From an uncultured Kineosporia sp. (GTDB lineage: Bacteria; Actinomycetota; Actinomycetes; Actinomycetales; Kineosporiaceae): 7,027 bases of DNA. The DNA lies in contig CALMAR010000309.1 of assembly GCA_937859855.1 (NCBI GenBank), positions 1 to 7,027 of the forward strand, written 5' to 3'. Below are positions 1-7,027 of this stretch, in pieces. The position numbers and the translations under genes were made by a program. Under the pieces are notes generated by a model that searched no databases, was not told where the DNA came from, and saw nothing but the letters and a program-made list of their open reading frames with translations. Each line of letters begins with the position of its first letter. Position 1 is the stretch's first letter.

Positions 1-621
1 CTGGGGCGCCTCGGACTCCCGGCCCAGGCGGCGCAGCCCGGCCAGGGCCAGCAGCACGCCGTCCACCGCGCCCTCACTGACCATCCTCAGCCGGGTGTCG
101 ACGTTGCCGCGAATATCGGTGACCTCGAGCCCCGGCTGCAGCGCTCGCAGCTGGGCGGCCCGGCGGGGCGAACCGGTGCCGATCCGGGCGCCGGGCGGCA
201 ACTGGCCCAGGGTCAGGCCATCGCGGGCCACCAGCGCATCCCGGGGATCCTCCCGGACCGGGATCGCGCCGATCTCCAGGCCGCTCGCCGCCGCGGTCGG
301 CATGTCCTTGAGCGAGTGCACGGCCAGGTCGATCCGCCCGTCCAGCAACGCTTCTCGCAGCGCCGAAACGAACACCCCGGTTCCGCCCAGGCTGGCCAGC
401 GGCGCCGGGCTGACGTCGCCCTGGCTGGTCACCTCGACCAGCTCGACCTGGACCTGATGGCCGGCCCGGAGCAGGCTGGCGGTGATCCTTTCGGCCAGCC
501 AGCGGGTCTGGGTCAGGGCCAGCGCGCTGCGCCGGGTGCCGATCCGCAGCCGGGCCGGTAGATCACCCGGCCGGGACGGGACCTGATCGCGCGAACCGGC
601 TCGCACGGACGTGGCACTCAC
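1..621 (-). CDS. hemC: Porphobilinogen deaminase (hydroxymethylbilane synthase), 3' part cut by window edge
   Basis: HemC joins four porphobilinogen molecules into hydroxymethylbilane in the cytosol, using a covalently bound dipyrromethane cofactor. Translating the minus strand from GTG at 621 gives 207 residues with no stop before the edge. Family motifs run in order: [13 protein letters not shown] (26-38), VHSLKDMP (101-108, whose D106 matches the catalytic Asp84 of E. coli), REDPRDAL (123-130), [11 protein letters not shown] (148-158, cofactor-binding arginines) and IRGNVDTRL (170-178). The C-terminal domain with the cofactor-anchoring cysteine lies outside the window; about 100 or more residues are missing. 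The GTG start overlaps the hemA stop as GTGA, and GGGAGG at 627-632 lies 5 bases upstream as ribosome binding site. About 24 residues precede the usual first beta strand, a modest N-terminal extension, but I see no later start codon. It is the third gene of the rex-hemA-hemC operon. The identity is secure. Confidence 0.96.
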   Translation of the reverse strand, partial: MSATSVRAGSRDQVPSRPGDLPARLRIGTRRSALALTQTRWLAERITASLLRAGHQVQVELVEVTSQGDVSPAPLASLGGTGVFVSALREALLDGRIDLAVHSLKDMPTAAASGLEIGAIPVREDPRDALVARDGLTLGQLPPGARIGTGSPRRAAQLRALQPGLEVTDIRGNVDTRLRMVSEGAVDGVLLALAGLRRLGRESEAPQ

Positions 622-2006
622 GACGTCCTCCCGGCGTGCCCGCGGTTGAGGGTCACGGCGATCTCGATCCCCGGCTCGGCGCCGGTCACCTGCAGGTCGG
701 CCGGGATCTGGACGGCGTCTGGCTCGGGCCCCAGATTGAACAGGGTGCGCAGAGCCTCGGCGTAACTGCTGCCACCGGGCTCAGCGGCCAGCTCCTTCAT
801 CCGCACCGTGGGTGCGTGCAGCAGCTTCTCCACCACCCGGTGCACGGTCTGTTCCAGCTCGGCGTAAACCCTGGGCTCGAGCCGGCCCACCCGGCTCTCC
901 AGCCGGTTCAGTTCGGCCTCGACCACCGCACTGGCCATCGTCCGCAGCGCGATCACTGTCGGCGCGACCTCTTCGGCCCGCTGGGCGGCCAGGTAGCTGG
1001 CGACTTCGCCCGCCACCAGCGCCCGGGCCGCGGCGATCACGTCAGCCAGCCCGGCCCGGCGGAGGTCGCGGCCGAGCAGTTCCAGGTCCACCACGTGCAT
1101 ACCGTCCAGCTCGCCGATGGCCGGATCGACGTCCCGGGGCACGGCCAGGTCGAGGTAGACCTGGGTGGCGCCGTCGCGGCTGGCGTTCGCCCGCCGCGCG
1201 TCGTTGCGGGTCACCAGGTGACCGGGTGCTCCCGCGCAGGCGATCACGATGTCGGCGGCGGCCAGCTCGGTGACCAGCTCGGTCATCACCGCGGCCCGGC
1301 CCGGGACCGGATGCGACGCCAGCGAGCTGACCGACTGGGCCAATCGCTGAGCGCGCTCCGGTGTCCGGCTGCAGACGGTGATGCCGGCCACTCCGGCCCG
1401 CGCCGCGCTGGCCACCGCCAGGCCGCTCATCGCGCCGGCCCCGATCACCAGCACCCGGGTGCCCTGAAGATCACCCAGGACGGAGGCGGCCCGGGCCAGC
1501 CCTGCGTCGACCAGCGACGGGGCGGCATGGTCGAGCTGGGTGTCGCGGTGCGCCCGCTTACCGGCTCGCAGCGCATACTGCAGCAGCCGCCCGATCTCGC
1601 GTCCGGCTGACCCCGCGGCCTGACCGGCCCGCAGCGCCGAGCGGACCTGTCCCAGGATCTGCGCCTCGCCCACCGCCATCGAGTCCAGCCCGCTGGTCAC
1701 CTCGAACAGATGGCTGACCGCGGCCGCCTCGTAGTGGGCGTAGAGATGCTCGGTCAGCTCTTCCAGGCCGATCCCGATGGTCGTGGCCAGTGCGGTACCC
1801 ACCTCGCCGACCCCGCCATGGAACTTGCTGACCTCGGCATACACCTCGAGCCGGTTGCAGGTGACGAGGCAGACCGCTTCCAGCACGTGATCGCCGGCGC
1901 ACAGCCGCACGGCCAGGTCGGCCGCGCTCTGCGCGGAAAGGCTGGCCCGCTCGAGAACCTCGATCGGTGCCGTGCGGTGTGACAGTCCAACCACGAGCAC
2001 GCTCAT
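618..2006 (-). CDS. hemA: Glutamyl-tRNA reductase
   Basis: HemA reduces glutamyl-tRNA(Glu) with NADPH to glutamate-1-semialdehyde, the first committed step of C5-pathway tetrapyrrole synthesis. The 462-residue protein starts [14 protein letters not shown]. The catalytic cysteine is C50 in [10 protein letters not shown]; most relatives have Ser-Thr-Cys-Asn-Arg, so V48 is a small departure outside the reactive residue. GEAQILGQV (113-121) is the substrate-domain signature, GKRAHRDTQ (149-157) follows it, and IGAGAMS (188-194) is the NADPH-binding loop. The C-terminal helix with [14 protein letters not shown] is the dimerisation domain. I chose ATG at 2006 rather than the much longer upstream open frame because the family begins here, GGGAG (2014-2018) sits 7 bases upstream, and ATG overlaps the rex stop as ATGA. 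The stop overlaps the hemC start. Translational coupling with rex and hemC, and shared control from the Rex-box promoter, are likely. Confidence 0.97.
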   Translation of the reverse strand: MSVLVVGLSHRTAPIEVLERASLSAQSAADLAVRLCAGDHVLEAVCLVTCNRLEVYAEVSKFHGGVGEVGTALATTIGIGLEELTEHLYAHYEAAAVSHLFEVTSGLDSMAVGEAQILGQVRSALRAGQAAGSAGREIGRLLQYALRAGKRAHRDTQLDHAAPSLVDAGLARAASVLGDLQGTRVLVIGAGAMSGLAVASAARAGVAGITVCSRTPERAQRLAQSVSSLASHPVPGRAAVMTELVTELAAADIVIACAGAPGHLVTRNDARRANASRDGATQVYLDLAVPRDVDPAIGELDGMHVVDLELLGRDLRRAGLADVIAAARALVAGEVASYLAAQRAEEVAPTVIALRTMASAVVEAELNRLESRVGRLEPRVYAELEQTVHRVVEKLLHAPTVRMKELAAEPGGSSYAEALRTLFNLGPEPDAVQIPADLQVTGAEPGIEIAVTLNRGHAGRTS

Positions 2007-2860
2007 CCGGCCGCTCCCGCACGCCGGGGAGCCCGCGCATCCTTCAGCTCGCCGGCCAGCCCATGAGCCAGCGCGGCCGCCAGGTGCTCGTTGCGGGACT
2101 TCAGATCCCGGACAGCGGCAACGCCCGCGCTGTTCATCGCCACTTCGGCCAGCGCCTCGCCATCGGCGGCCAGCTGGCCCGCGGCCCGGCGTTGCTCGTG
2201 GAAGGCGAGGATCTGCAACTCGGTGGACAGGTCGACCCGGCGCACCATCACGCCGTCCGGCACGGTCAGCACGCACGGGGCGAAATTGAGGACGCCGGTG
2301 ACGCCCGCCGCAACCAGCCGATCGACCGCCTCCTGAGCGGCGTCGGCGGGCGTGGCCACCACCCCGATCTGGATCGAGAGCTCCTGGACGATGTGGTCAA
2401 GTTCACCCAGAGGGAGTACTCGCAGACCGGCTACCGTGCTGCCGCACACCTGGTCAGACGCGTCGACCAGGGCGGCCACGGTGAAGCCACGAGAGGTGAA
2501 GCCGTTGTAGTTGGCCAGTGCGTGCCCGAGGTTGCCGACTCCGACGATCACCACCCGCCAGTCCTGGGTCAGGCCCAGTTCGCGGGAGATCTGGTAGACC
2601 AGGTACTCCACCTCGTAGCCGACCCCGCGAGTGCCGTAGGAGCCCAGGTGGGAGAGATCCTTGCGCAACTTGGCTGATCCCACCCCGGCCGCGGCCGCCA
2701 GTTCCTCCGAGGACACGGTGGCGACGCCCTGCTCAGCCAGAGTGGTGAGGGCCTGCAGATAGAGCGGCAGCCGGGAGACGGTGGCCTCCGGGATCCCCGG
2801 GCGCACTGATCGCTCGGCGCGCTGACTGCGCACGATGCGGGCAGGGCGAGGCCGGGTCAC
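2003..2860 (-). CDS. rex: Redox-sensing transcriptional repressor Rex
   Basis: Rex is a homodimeric DNA-binding protein that competes for NADH and NAD+: NAD+ permits operator binding, NADH releases it. It controls respiratory and heme genes in actinomycetes. From GTG at 2860 it is 285 residues. A winged helix-turn-helix covers about 26-77, including IPEATVSRLPLYL, SSEELAAAAGV and KLRKDLSHLGSYG (64-76); streptomycete Rex has KLRKDFSYLGSYG, so two positions differ next to the recognition helix. A Rossmann domain follows with GVGNLG (107-112), and VDLSTELQILAFHEQRR marks the C-terminal swapped helix. A tail of about 60 residues (226-285) beyond this is long for the family, alanine/arginine-rich and unassigned. 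I chose GTG 2860 because AAGGAG (2872-2877) lies 11 bases upstream; an in-frame GTG at 2870-2872 abuts that site and is less likely. It is first in the operon with hemA and hemC, behind its own probable operator. Confidence 0.95.
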   Translation of the reverse strand: MTRPRPARIVRSQRAERSVRPGIPEATVSRLPLYLQALTTLAEQGVATVSSEELAAAAGVGSAKLRKDLSHLGSYGTRGVGYEVEYLVYQISRELGLTQDWRVVIVGVGNLGHALANYNGFTSRGFTVAALVDASDQVCGSTVAGLRVLPLGELDHIVQELSIQIGVVATPADAAQEAVDRLVAAGVTGVLNFAPCVLTVPDGVMVRRVDLSTELQILAFHEQRRAAGQLAADGEALAEVAMNSAGVAAVRDLKSRNEHLAAALAHGLAGELKDARAPRRAGAAG

Positions 2861-2904
2861 GGTGAGGCCCACTCCTTCGGTGGCACATCTGCTGGAACGA
2901 CCCC

Positions 2905-2933
2905 AGCCTAGGCACTTGTGAACGAATGCACAA
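2905..2933 (-). promoter_or_regulatory. Promoter of the rex-hemA-hemC operon
   Basis: Reading the minus strand, TTGTGC (2933-2928) and TAGGCT (2910-2905) form -35 and -10 hexamers separated by exactly 17 bases, close to the actinobacterial housekeeping pattern TTGNNN / TANNNT. The inferred transcription start is near 2898, giving a leader of roughly 38 bases that contains AAGGAG before the GTG start of rex. The -35 element and part of the spacer fall inside the Rex box, so bound Rex would block RNA polymerase. The promoter was found by eye and is not experimentally supported. Confidence 0.65.
2916..2933. promoter_or_regulatory. Rex operator (Rex box / ROP)
   Basis: TTGTGAACGAATGCACAA is an imperfect palindrome that matches the known Rex-box pattern TTGTGAANNNNTTCACAA at all but one of the 14 fixed positions (TGCACAA in place of TTCACAA in the right arm). 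It sits 55 bases upstream of the chosen rex start and overlaps the -35 element of the rex promoter, as in the Streptomyces rex-hem operon where Rex regulates itself. The nearby gene encoding Rex makes a chance match unlikely. Confidence 0.88.
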
Positions 2934-2945
2934 AGTCGGCGAAGC

Positions 2946-3224
2946 TCATCGGCGACCGGCTCGCAACCACCGCCGCCGGCCGTTCAGCGCCGCCCGCAGC
3001 CGGTCCTCCTCGACCCGGTAGAAGGTGTGCTGCTCGCCGTCCACCAGCAACACGGGGATCAGCTCGGCATACTGCTGGGCCAGCTCGGCGTCGTCCAGGA
3101 TCGACAGCTCGGCCCACGCCGTCCCGGTGTCCCGGGCGACCCGCTCGACCACCTCTCGTGCGTCGTCGCACAGATGACAGCCCGGCTTCCCGATCAGGGT
3201 CATCCGGGCGGGCACTGGAGGCAC
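2946..3224 (-). CDS. Small glutaredoxin-like (thioredoxin-fold) protein
   Basis: This is a small cytosolic thioredoxin-fold protein of the glutaredoxin-like (DUF836-type) group, about 92 residues from GTG at 3224. The fold begins MTLIGKPGCHLCDDAREVV, with redox-active CHLC at residues 16-19. The segment AELIPVLLVDGEQ supplies the expected cis-proline loop (IPV), and the protein ends in a basic tail, RRRWLRAGRR. A thiol-disulfide role is likely, but the substrate is unknown. Three in-frame starts are possible: GTG 3272, GTG 3224 and ATG 3203. I prefer 3224 because GGAGAGA (3235-3241) lies 10 bases upstream; the ATG alone would still give a complete fold. The gene lies just upstream of rex on the same strand, and the Rex box begins 12 bases after its stop codon. 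A similar small protein sits between the HAD phosphatase and the hemA region in mycobacteria. Start position is the main uncertainty. Confidence 0.82.
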   Translation of the reverse strand: MPPVPARMTLIGKPGCHLCDDAREVVERVARDTGTAWAELSILDDAELAQQYAELIPVLLVDGEQHTFYRVEEDRLRAALNGRRRWLRAGRR

Positions 3225-3304
3225 GGCGGCAGCGTCTCTCCGATCAGCCCTTGATCGCCAATCGCGGTTCACCCGTAATTCCGCTGAGCATGACCGTGGT
3301 CGCG

Positions 3305-3310
3305 TAAAGT
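3305..3310 (+). promoter_or_regulatory. Probable -10 element of a leaderless promoter for the HAD gene
   Basis: TAAAGT matches TANNNT and ends 7 bases before ATG at 3318, the spacing expected when transcription starts at the A of the start codon. No Shine-Dalgarno sequence precedes this ATG. No good -35 hexamer is seen 16-18 bases further upstream (CGCTGA at 3282-3287 is poor). Leaderless genes are common in actinobacteria. If correct, this excludes translation from the in-frame GTG at 3309, which overlaps the element. Confidence 0.5.
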
Positions 3311-3317
3311 GACGGCC

Positions 3318-4211
3318 ATGCCAGCTTCCGCCGGGCAGAGATCCGAGTCTCCCGGTTCATGGCCGCAGGGCCAGATACCGGTGGACGACGGCGTGGCCGC
3401 GGTCCCGTTGCCCGGCCGTCACCTTGAGGATCCGCTGGGCGATCCGACGGCGGCCGCGTTCTTCGACGTCGACAACACCATCATCCAGGGCGCGTCGATC
3501 TTCCATCTGGCCCGCGGGCTGTACCGGCGCGATTTCCTCTCCCTCCGCGACATCGTCCGATTCGCTTGGCAGCAGGCCCGTTTCATCGCTCTGGGCGAGC
3601 ACACCGGCCACGTCGCCGACGCTCAGGAACGCGCGCTGGCCTTCATCGCCGGGCACTCGGTCGAGGAGATGCGGGCGGTCGGTGAAGAGGTGTACGACGA
3701 GATGCTGGCCGACAAGATCTGGCCCGGCACGCTGGCCCTGGCCCGGATGCATGAGGACGCCGGCCAGAAGGTATGGCTGGTCACTGCCTCACCGATCGAG
3801 GTGGCTGAGGTGATCGCTGGCCGCCTGGGGCTCTCCGGGGCGATCGGCACGGTGCCTGAACACGCCGACGGCATCTACACCGGCCGGCTGGTGGGCGAGC
3901 CGATGCACGGGCAGGCCAAGGCCAAGGCGGTGGGCGAACTGGCTGAGCGGGAGGGGCTGGCGTTGCGCAGGTGCGCCGCCTACAGCGATTCGGCCAACGA
4001 CATCCCGCTCTTGTCCTTGGTCGGGCATCCGGTCGCGGTCAATCCCGACCGGGCCCTGCGGGCGCATGCCCGGGCCCACGGCTGGCAGATCCAGGACTAC
4101 CGGACCAGGCGCCGGGTGGCCAAGATCGGCCTTCCGTCGGCCGGAGCCGGCGTGCTGGCCGGATTCCTGGCCGGGGCGCTGGCCGCCCGGCGGCACTACC
4201 GTGCCGCCTGA
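3318..4211 (+). CDS. HAD superfamily subfamily IB hydrolase (SerB1-like phosphatase)
   Basis: The 297-residue protein carries all HAD phosphatase motifs: FFDVDNTI (48-55, nucleophile D50 and acid/base D52), VTASP (155-159), the lysine region HGQAKAK (197-203) and SDSANDIPLL (223-232, metal-binding D224 and D228). The helical cap between motifs I and II, together with LGLSGAIGT and YTGRLVGEPMHG, is typical of the HAD-IB group often labelled SerB1 or phosphoserine phosphatase-like. True phosphoserine phosphatase activity is not assured; lipid phosphates are another possible substrate. A 45-residue low-complexity, proline-rich N-terminus precedes the fold. A hydrophobic Ala/Gly/Leu helix at about 272-290, followed by RRHYR, could attach the protein to the membrane. 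ATG 3318 is preferred over GTG 3309 because of the -10 hexamer at 3305-3310. The GNAT gene follows 31 bases downstream on the same strand. Divergent neighbour is the glutaredoxin-like gene, an arrangement resembling the mycobacterial serB1 region. Confidence 0.88.
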   Translation: MPASAGQRSESPGSWPQGQIPVDDGVAAVPLPGRHLEDPLGDPTAAAFFDVDNTIIQGASIFHLARGLYRRDFLSLRDIVRFAWQQARFIALGEHTGHVADAQERALAFIAGHSVEEMRAVGEEVYDEMLADKIWPGTLALARMHEDAGQKVWLVTASPIEVAEVIAGRLGLSGAIGTVPEHADGIYTGRLVGEPMHGQAKAKAVGELAEREGLALRRCAAYSDSANDIPLLSLVGHPVAVNPDRALRAHARAHGWQIQDYRTRRRVAKIGLPSAGAGVLAGFLAGALAARRHYRAA

Positions 4212-4242
4212 CCCCGGGCGCGGCCCCAGCCCCGTCCGGGTG

Positions 4243-4818
4243 GTGACCTTGCATCCCAGTTACCCGATCAGGACGGCGCGGCTGTTGCTGCGCCCGCTGA
4301 CCCTGGCCGACCGGCCGGCCCTGCTGAGTTACCGCGGTGATCCGGAGGTCTGCCGCTATCTGCCGTTCGAGCCGATGACGGCAGCGGTGCTGACCACCCG
4401 GCTACTGACCGACCTGTCCGCCACCACCGTCACGGCCGAGGGTGAGGCGCTCACCCTCGGAGCTGAGATCGCCGAAACCGGCCAGCTGGCAGGCGATGTG
4501 GTGCTGTTCTACCGGAGCAAGCAGTACCGCGGCGGCGAGATCGGCTGGGTCTTCCATCCCACGGCGCGAGGCCACGGCTACGCCACCGAAGCCAGTGCGG
4601 CGATGCTTCGGCTGGCCTTCGATGGGCTGGGACTGCACCGGGTGATGGCCCGGATCGACGCCCGGAACCTGCCGTCGGCCCGGCTGGCCGAGCGGCTCGG
4701 GATGCGCCAGGAGGCACATCTGGTCGAGAACGAACTGTTCAAGGGGCAGTGGTCCGACGAACTGGTGTACGCCATGCTCGACCGGGAGTGGCCCAGCTCG
4801 CGAGCGGCCGCCTGCTGA
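4243..4818 (+). CDS. GNAT family N-acetyltransferase (RimJ/RimL-like)
   Basis: The 191-residue protein would transfer an acetyl group from acetyl-CoA to an amine or protein N-terminus. It opens with HPSYPIRTARLLLRPLTLAD (4-23), typical of the RimJ/RimL-like branch. GEIGWVFHPTARGHGYATEA (98-117) is motif A, in which RGHGYA (109-114) is the pyrophosphate-binding loop. IDARNLPSARLAERLGMRQEA (138-158) is the C-terminal motif B region. Both the acetyl-CoA loop and the N142 helix are intact, so the enzyme is probably active; the substrate is unknown. Start choice is uncertain: GTG 4243 gives the usual family N-terminus, GTG 4240 is adjacent, and GTG 4201 would overlap the HAD gene by 11 bases and add 14 residues. 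No start has a strong ribosome binding site. Cotranscription with the HAD gene is likely, and the gene converges on the dehydrogenase with only 13 bases between stops. Confidence 0.88.
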   Translation: MTLHPSYPIRTARLLLRPLTLADRPALLSYRGDPEVCRYLPFEPMTAAVLTTRLLTDLSATTVTAEGEALTLGAEIAETGQLAGDVVLFYRSKQYRGGEIGWVFHPTARGHGYATEASAAMLRLAFDGLGLHRVMARIDARNLPSARLAERLGMRQEAHLVENELFKGQWSDELVYAMLDREWPSSRAAAC

Positions 4819-4831
4819 TCCGGCCGATCTC

Positions 4832-5746
4832 CTACTGGTCCAGGTCCACCTGGTTGGCCAGAGGTTCGCCGGCCGCCCAGCGCTTCAGTTGCTGGTCGAC
4901 GAAACGGCGGGCCCGGGGCTGAAACGTGGCCGACCCGCCGGCCACGTGCGGAGTGATGAAGACGCCGGGCGCGGTCCAGAGCGGATGCTCGGAGGGCAGC
5001 GGCTCAGGGTCCACCACGTCGAGAGCTGCTCTGATCCGGCCGTTCTCGGCCATCAGGGCCTCGGTGTCCAGGGCGCTGCCGCGCCCGACGTTGACCACCA
5101 GTGCGTCGTCGGGCAGCAGGGCCAGCTCGGCCGCGCCGATCAGGCCCCGGGTCTGGTCGGTGTCCGGCAGCACCAGGACCACGATGTCGGTGTTCGGCAG
5201 CAATTGGGGCAGAGCGTCCACCGGATGCACGTTCTCGCCCGGGCGAGCCCGGTGGGCGACTTTGATCACGTCCACCTCGAACGGCCGCAGCCTGGTTTCG
5301 ATCGCCCGGCCGATGTGGCCGTAGCCCACGATCAGCACCCGCGAGTCAGCCAGTGATCGGGTGAAATCCCGGTTCCACTCACGGTTCTGCTGGTTCAGCA
5401 CCCAGCGAGGCAGCTCCCGCTGAGCGGCCAGGATCAGCCCGGCGGCGAACTCGGCCGTGCTGGCATCGTGCAGCCCGGCGCCGTTGTGGAGCCGGACGCC
5501 GGGCGGCAGCAGGCCGGCCATTCCGTCGTATCCGGCGGTCAGCAGCTGCACCGCCTTGAGCGCGGGCAGTTCTTTGATCAGATCGATGGCCGGAGCGCTG
5601 TTGTACGGCAGCACGTACAGCTCGACGGCGGAAACGTCGGCGGGCGGAGCCTCTTCGCCGTCGTACCGGGCGGCGTTCAGCCCGGCGGGTACGCCGGACA
5701 GGGTCCAGGGGACCAGAATCGTCGGACGCCGGTCTGTTTCAGTCAT
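4832..5746 (-). CDS. D-isomer-specific 2-hydroxyacid dehydrogenase
   Basis: This 304-residue cytosolic enzyme would interconvert a 2-keto acid and a D-2-hydroxy acid with a nicotinamide cofactor. The substrate-binding loop is QLLTAGYDG (67-75). The cofactor fold has GYGHIG (141-146). The catalytic set is complete: R222 in NVGRGSALD, E248 in DVVDPEPLP and H267 in ITPHVAGGS. At the end of the second cofactor strand, VIKVAHRAR (160-168) lacks the aspartate that favours NAD and has arginines instead, which suggests NADP(H); this is inference. The substrate could be glyoxylate, hydroxypyruvate or another keto acid; length alone cannot separate them, though the protein lacks the C-terminal ACT-type domain of SerA. 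The ATG at 5746 has no Shine-Dalgarno sequence. It lies 18 bases after the acyltransferase stop on the same strand, within a short tandem duplication, so translation may depend on ribosomes finishing the upstream gene. Confidence 0.93.
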   Translation of the reverse strand: MTETDRRPTILVPWTLSGVPAGLNAARYDGEEAPPADVSAVELYVLPYNSAPAIDLIKELPALKAVQLLTAGYDGMAGLLPPGVRLHNGAGLHDASTAEFAAGLILAAQRELPRWVLNQQNREWNRDFTRSLADSRVLIVGYGHIGRAIETRLRPFEVDVIKVAHRARPGENVHPVDALPQLLPNTDIVVLVLPDTDQTRGLIGAAELALLPDDALVVNVGRGSALDTEALMAENGRIRAALDVVDPEPLPSEHPLWTAPGVFITPHVAGGSATFQPRARRFVDQQLKRWAAGEPLANQVDLDQ

Positions 5747-5764
5747 CGGAAGAAGATTGTGTCA

Positions 5765-5778
<14 letters not shown>
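5742..5778. repeat. Short tandem duplication (two 18-base copies, 19-base period)
   Basis: Positions 5742-5759 and 5761-5778 match at 16 of 18 bases (plus-strand core GTCATC-R-GAAGAAGAT-K-G). The right copy encodes the last residues and stop of the acyltransferase, the left copy contains the dehydrogenase start codon. In the right copy the stop codon and an ATG form TGATG on the minus strand; in the left copy the same site reads CGATG, where ATG is the dehydrogenase start. The period is not a multiple of 3. Confidence 0.8.

Positions 5779-7027
<1,249 letters not shown>

Noticed and set aside
636..1610. Long open frame (324 codons) on the plus strand opposite hemA
   Set aside because: It is antisense to a certain gene, has GC-driven composition rich in Gly, Arg, His and Gln, and shows no recognisable domain; such shadow frames are expected in high-GC DNA.
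2007..2276. In-frame extension of HemA 90 residues upstream of ATG 2006
   Set aside because: It overlaps rex out of frame, is Arg/Gly-rich, and the conserved HemA N-terminus begins exactly at ATG 2006 with a ribosome binding site.
2733..2933. Possible upstream ORF in the rex leader beginning with ATG and overlapping rex
   Set aside because: There is no ribosome binding site before its ATGs, the composition is that of a shifted rex frame, and one ATG lies upstream of the inferred transcription start.
3251..3274. Possible second Rex box (TTCACC half-site with TTGATCGCC) upstream of the glutaredoxin-like gene
   Set aside because: Only part of one arm matches and the spacing is wrong for an 18-base Rex operator.
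4066..4242. N-terminal extension of the GNAT protein into the HAD gene
   Set aside because: The added residues are an out-of-frame reading of the HAD coding sequence with Pro/Gly/Arg/Trp-rich composition, and the family N-terminus begins near HPSYPIRT.
4816..4830. Palindromic GATCCGGCCGATC between the converging GNAT and dehydrogenase genes as a terminator
   Set aside because: The pairing is short with no loop and no T-run, so it is more likely chance in GC-rich DNA.

Overview
The window is very GC-rich, and its genes use GTG starts, 4-base stop/start overlaps and an apparently leaderless promoter. Gene content and order (HAD-IB phosphatase, glutaredoxin-like protein, rex, hemA, hemC) match a well-known actinobacterial chromosomal neighbourhood: the Streptomyces rex-hem operon and the Mycobacterium serB1 to hemA-hemC region. 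I infer a chromosomal core segment of a high-GC actinomycete, with no more precise assignment possible from sequence alone. I see no RNA genes, insertion sequences, CRISPR arrays, phage genes or other signs of transfer, and no non-coding stretch over 300 bases.

Layout: positions 1-2860 (minus strand) carry a tight operon transcribed rex, then hemA, then hemC. hemC runs off the left edge. Both junctions overlap by 4 bases (ATGA and GTGA). A sigma70-type promoter at 2905-2933 drives the operon, and its -35 element lies inside an 18-base Rex-box palindrome, so the redox sensor Rex very probably represses itself together with the first committed steps of C5-pathway tetrapyrrole synthesis. Just upstream, still on the minus strand, is a small CxxC glutaredoxin-like gene (2946-3224). 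Divergent from it, on the plus strand, are a HAD-IB hydrolase with a C-terminal hydrophobic helix (3318-4211) and a RimJ/RimL-like GNAT acetyltransferase (4243-4818). Converging from the right on the minus strand are a PlsC/MGAT-like acyltransferase with a long lysine/alanine/proline-rich N-terminus (5765 to the right edge, start not seen) and, directly downstream of it, a D-2-hydroxyacid dehydrogenase (4832-5746).

How the genes may work together: Rex senses NADH/NAD+ and HemA uses NADPH to reduce glutamyl-tRNA, so respiratory redox state would set heme precursor supply. The glutaredoxin-like protein is a plausible thiol-redox companion. The HAD-IB phosphatase and the acyltransferase recall the mycobacterial HAD-PlsC fusion protein and may act in lipid metabolism, but that is inference.

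I found no clearly new system. The most interesting items are the Rex operator/promoter overlap, a 63-bp near-perfect tandem repeat coding the basic tail of the acyltransferase, and a 19-bp-period tandem duplication that seems to have pulled apart an ancestral TGATG stop/start overlap between the acyltransferase and the dehydrogenase.
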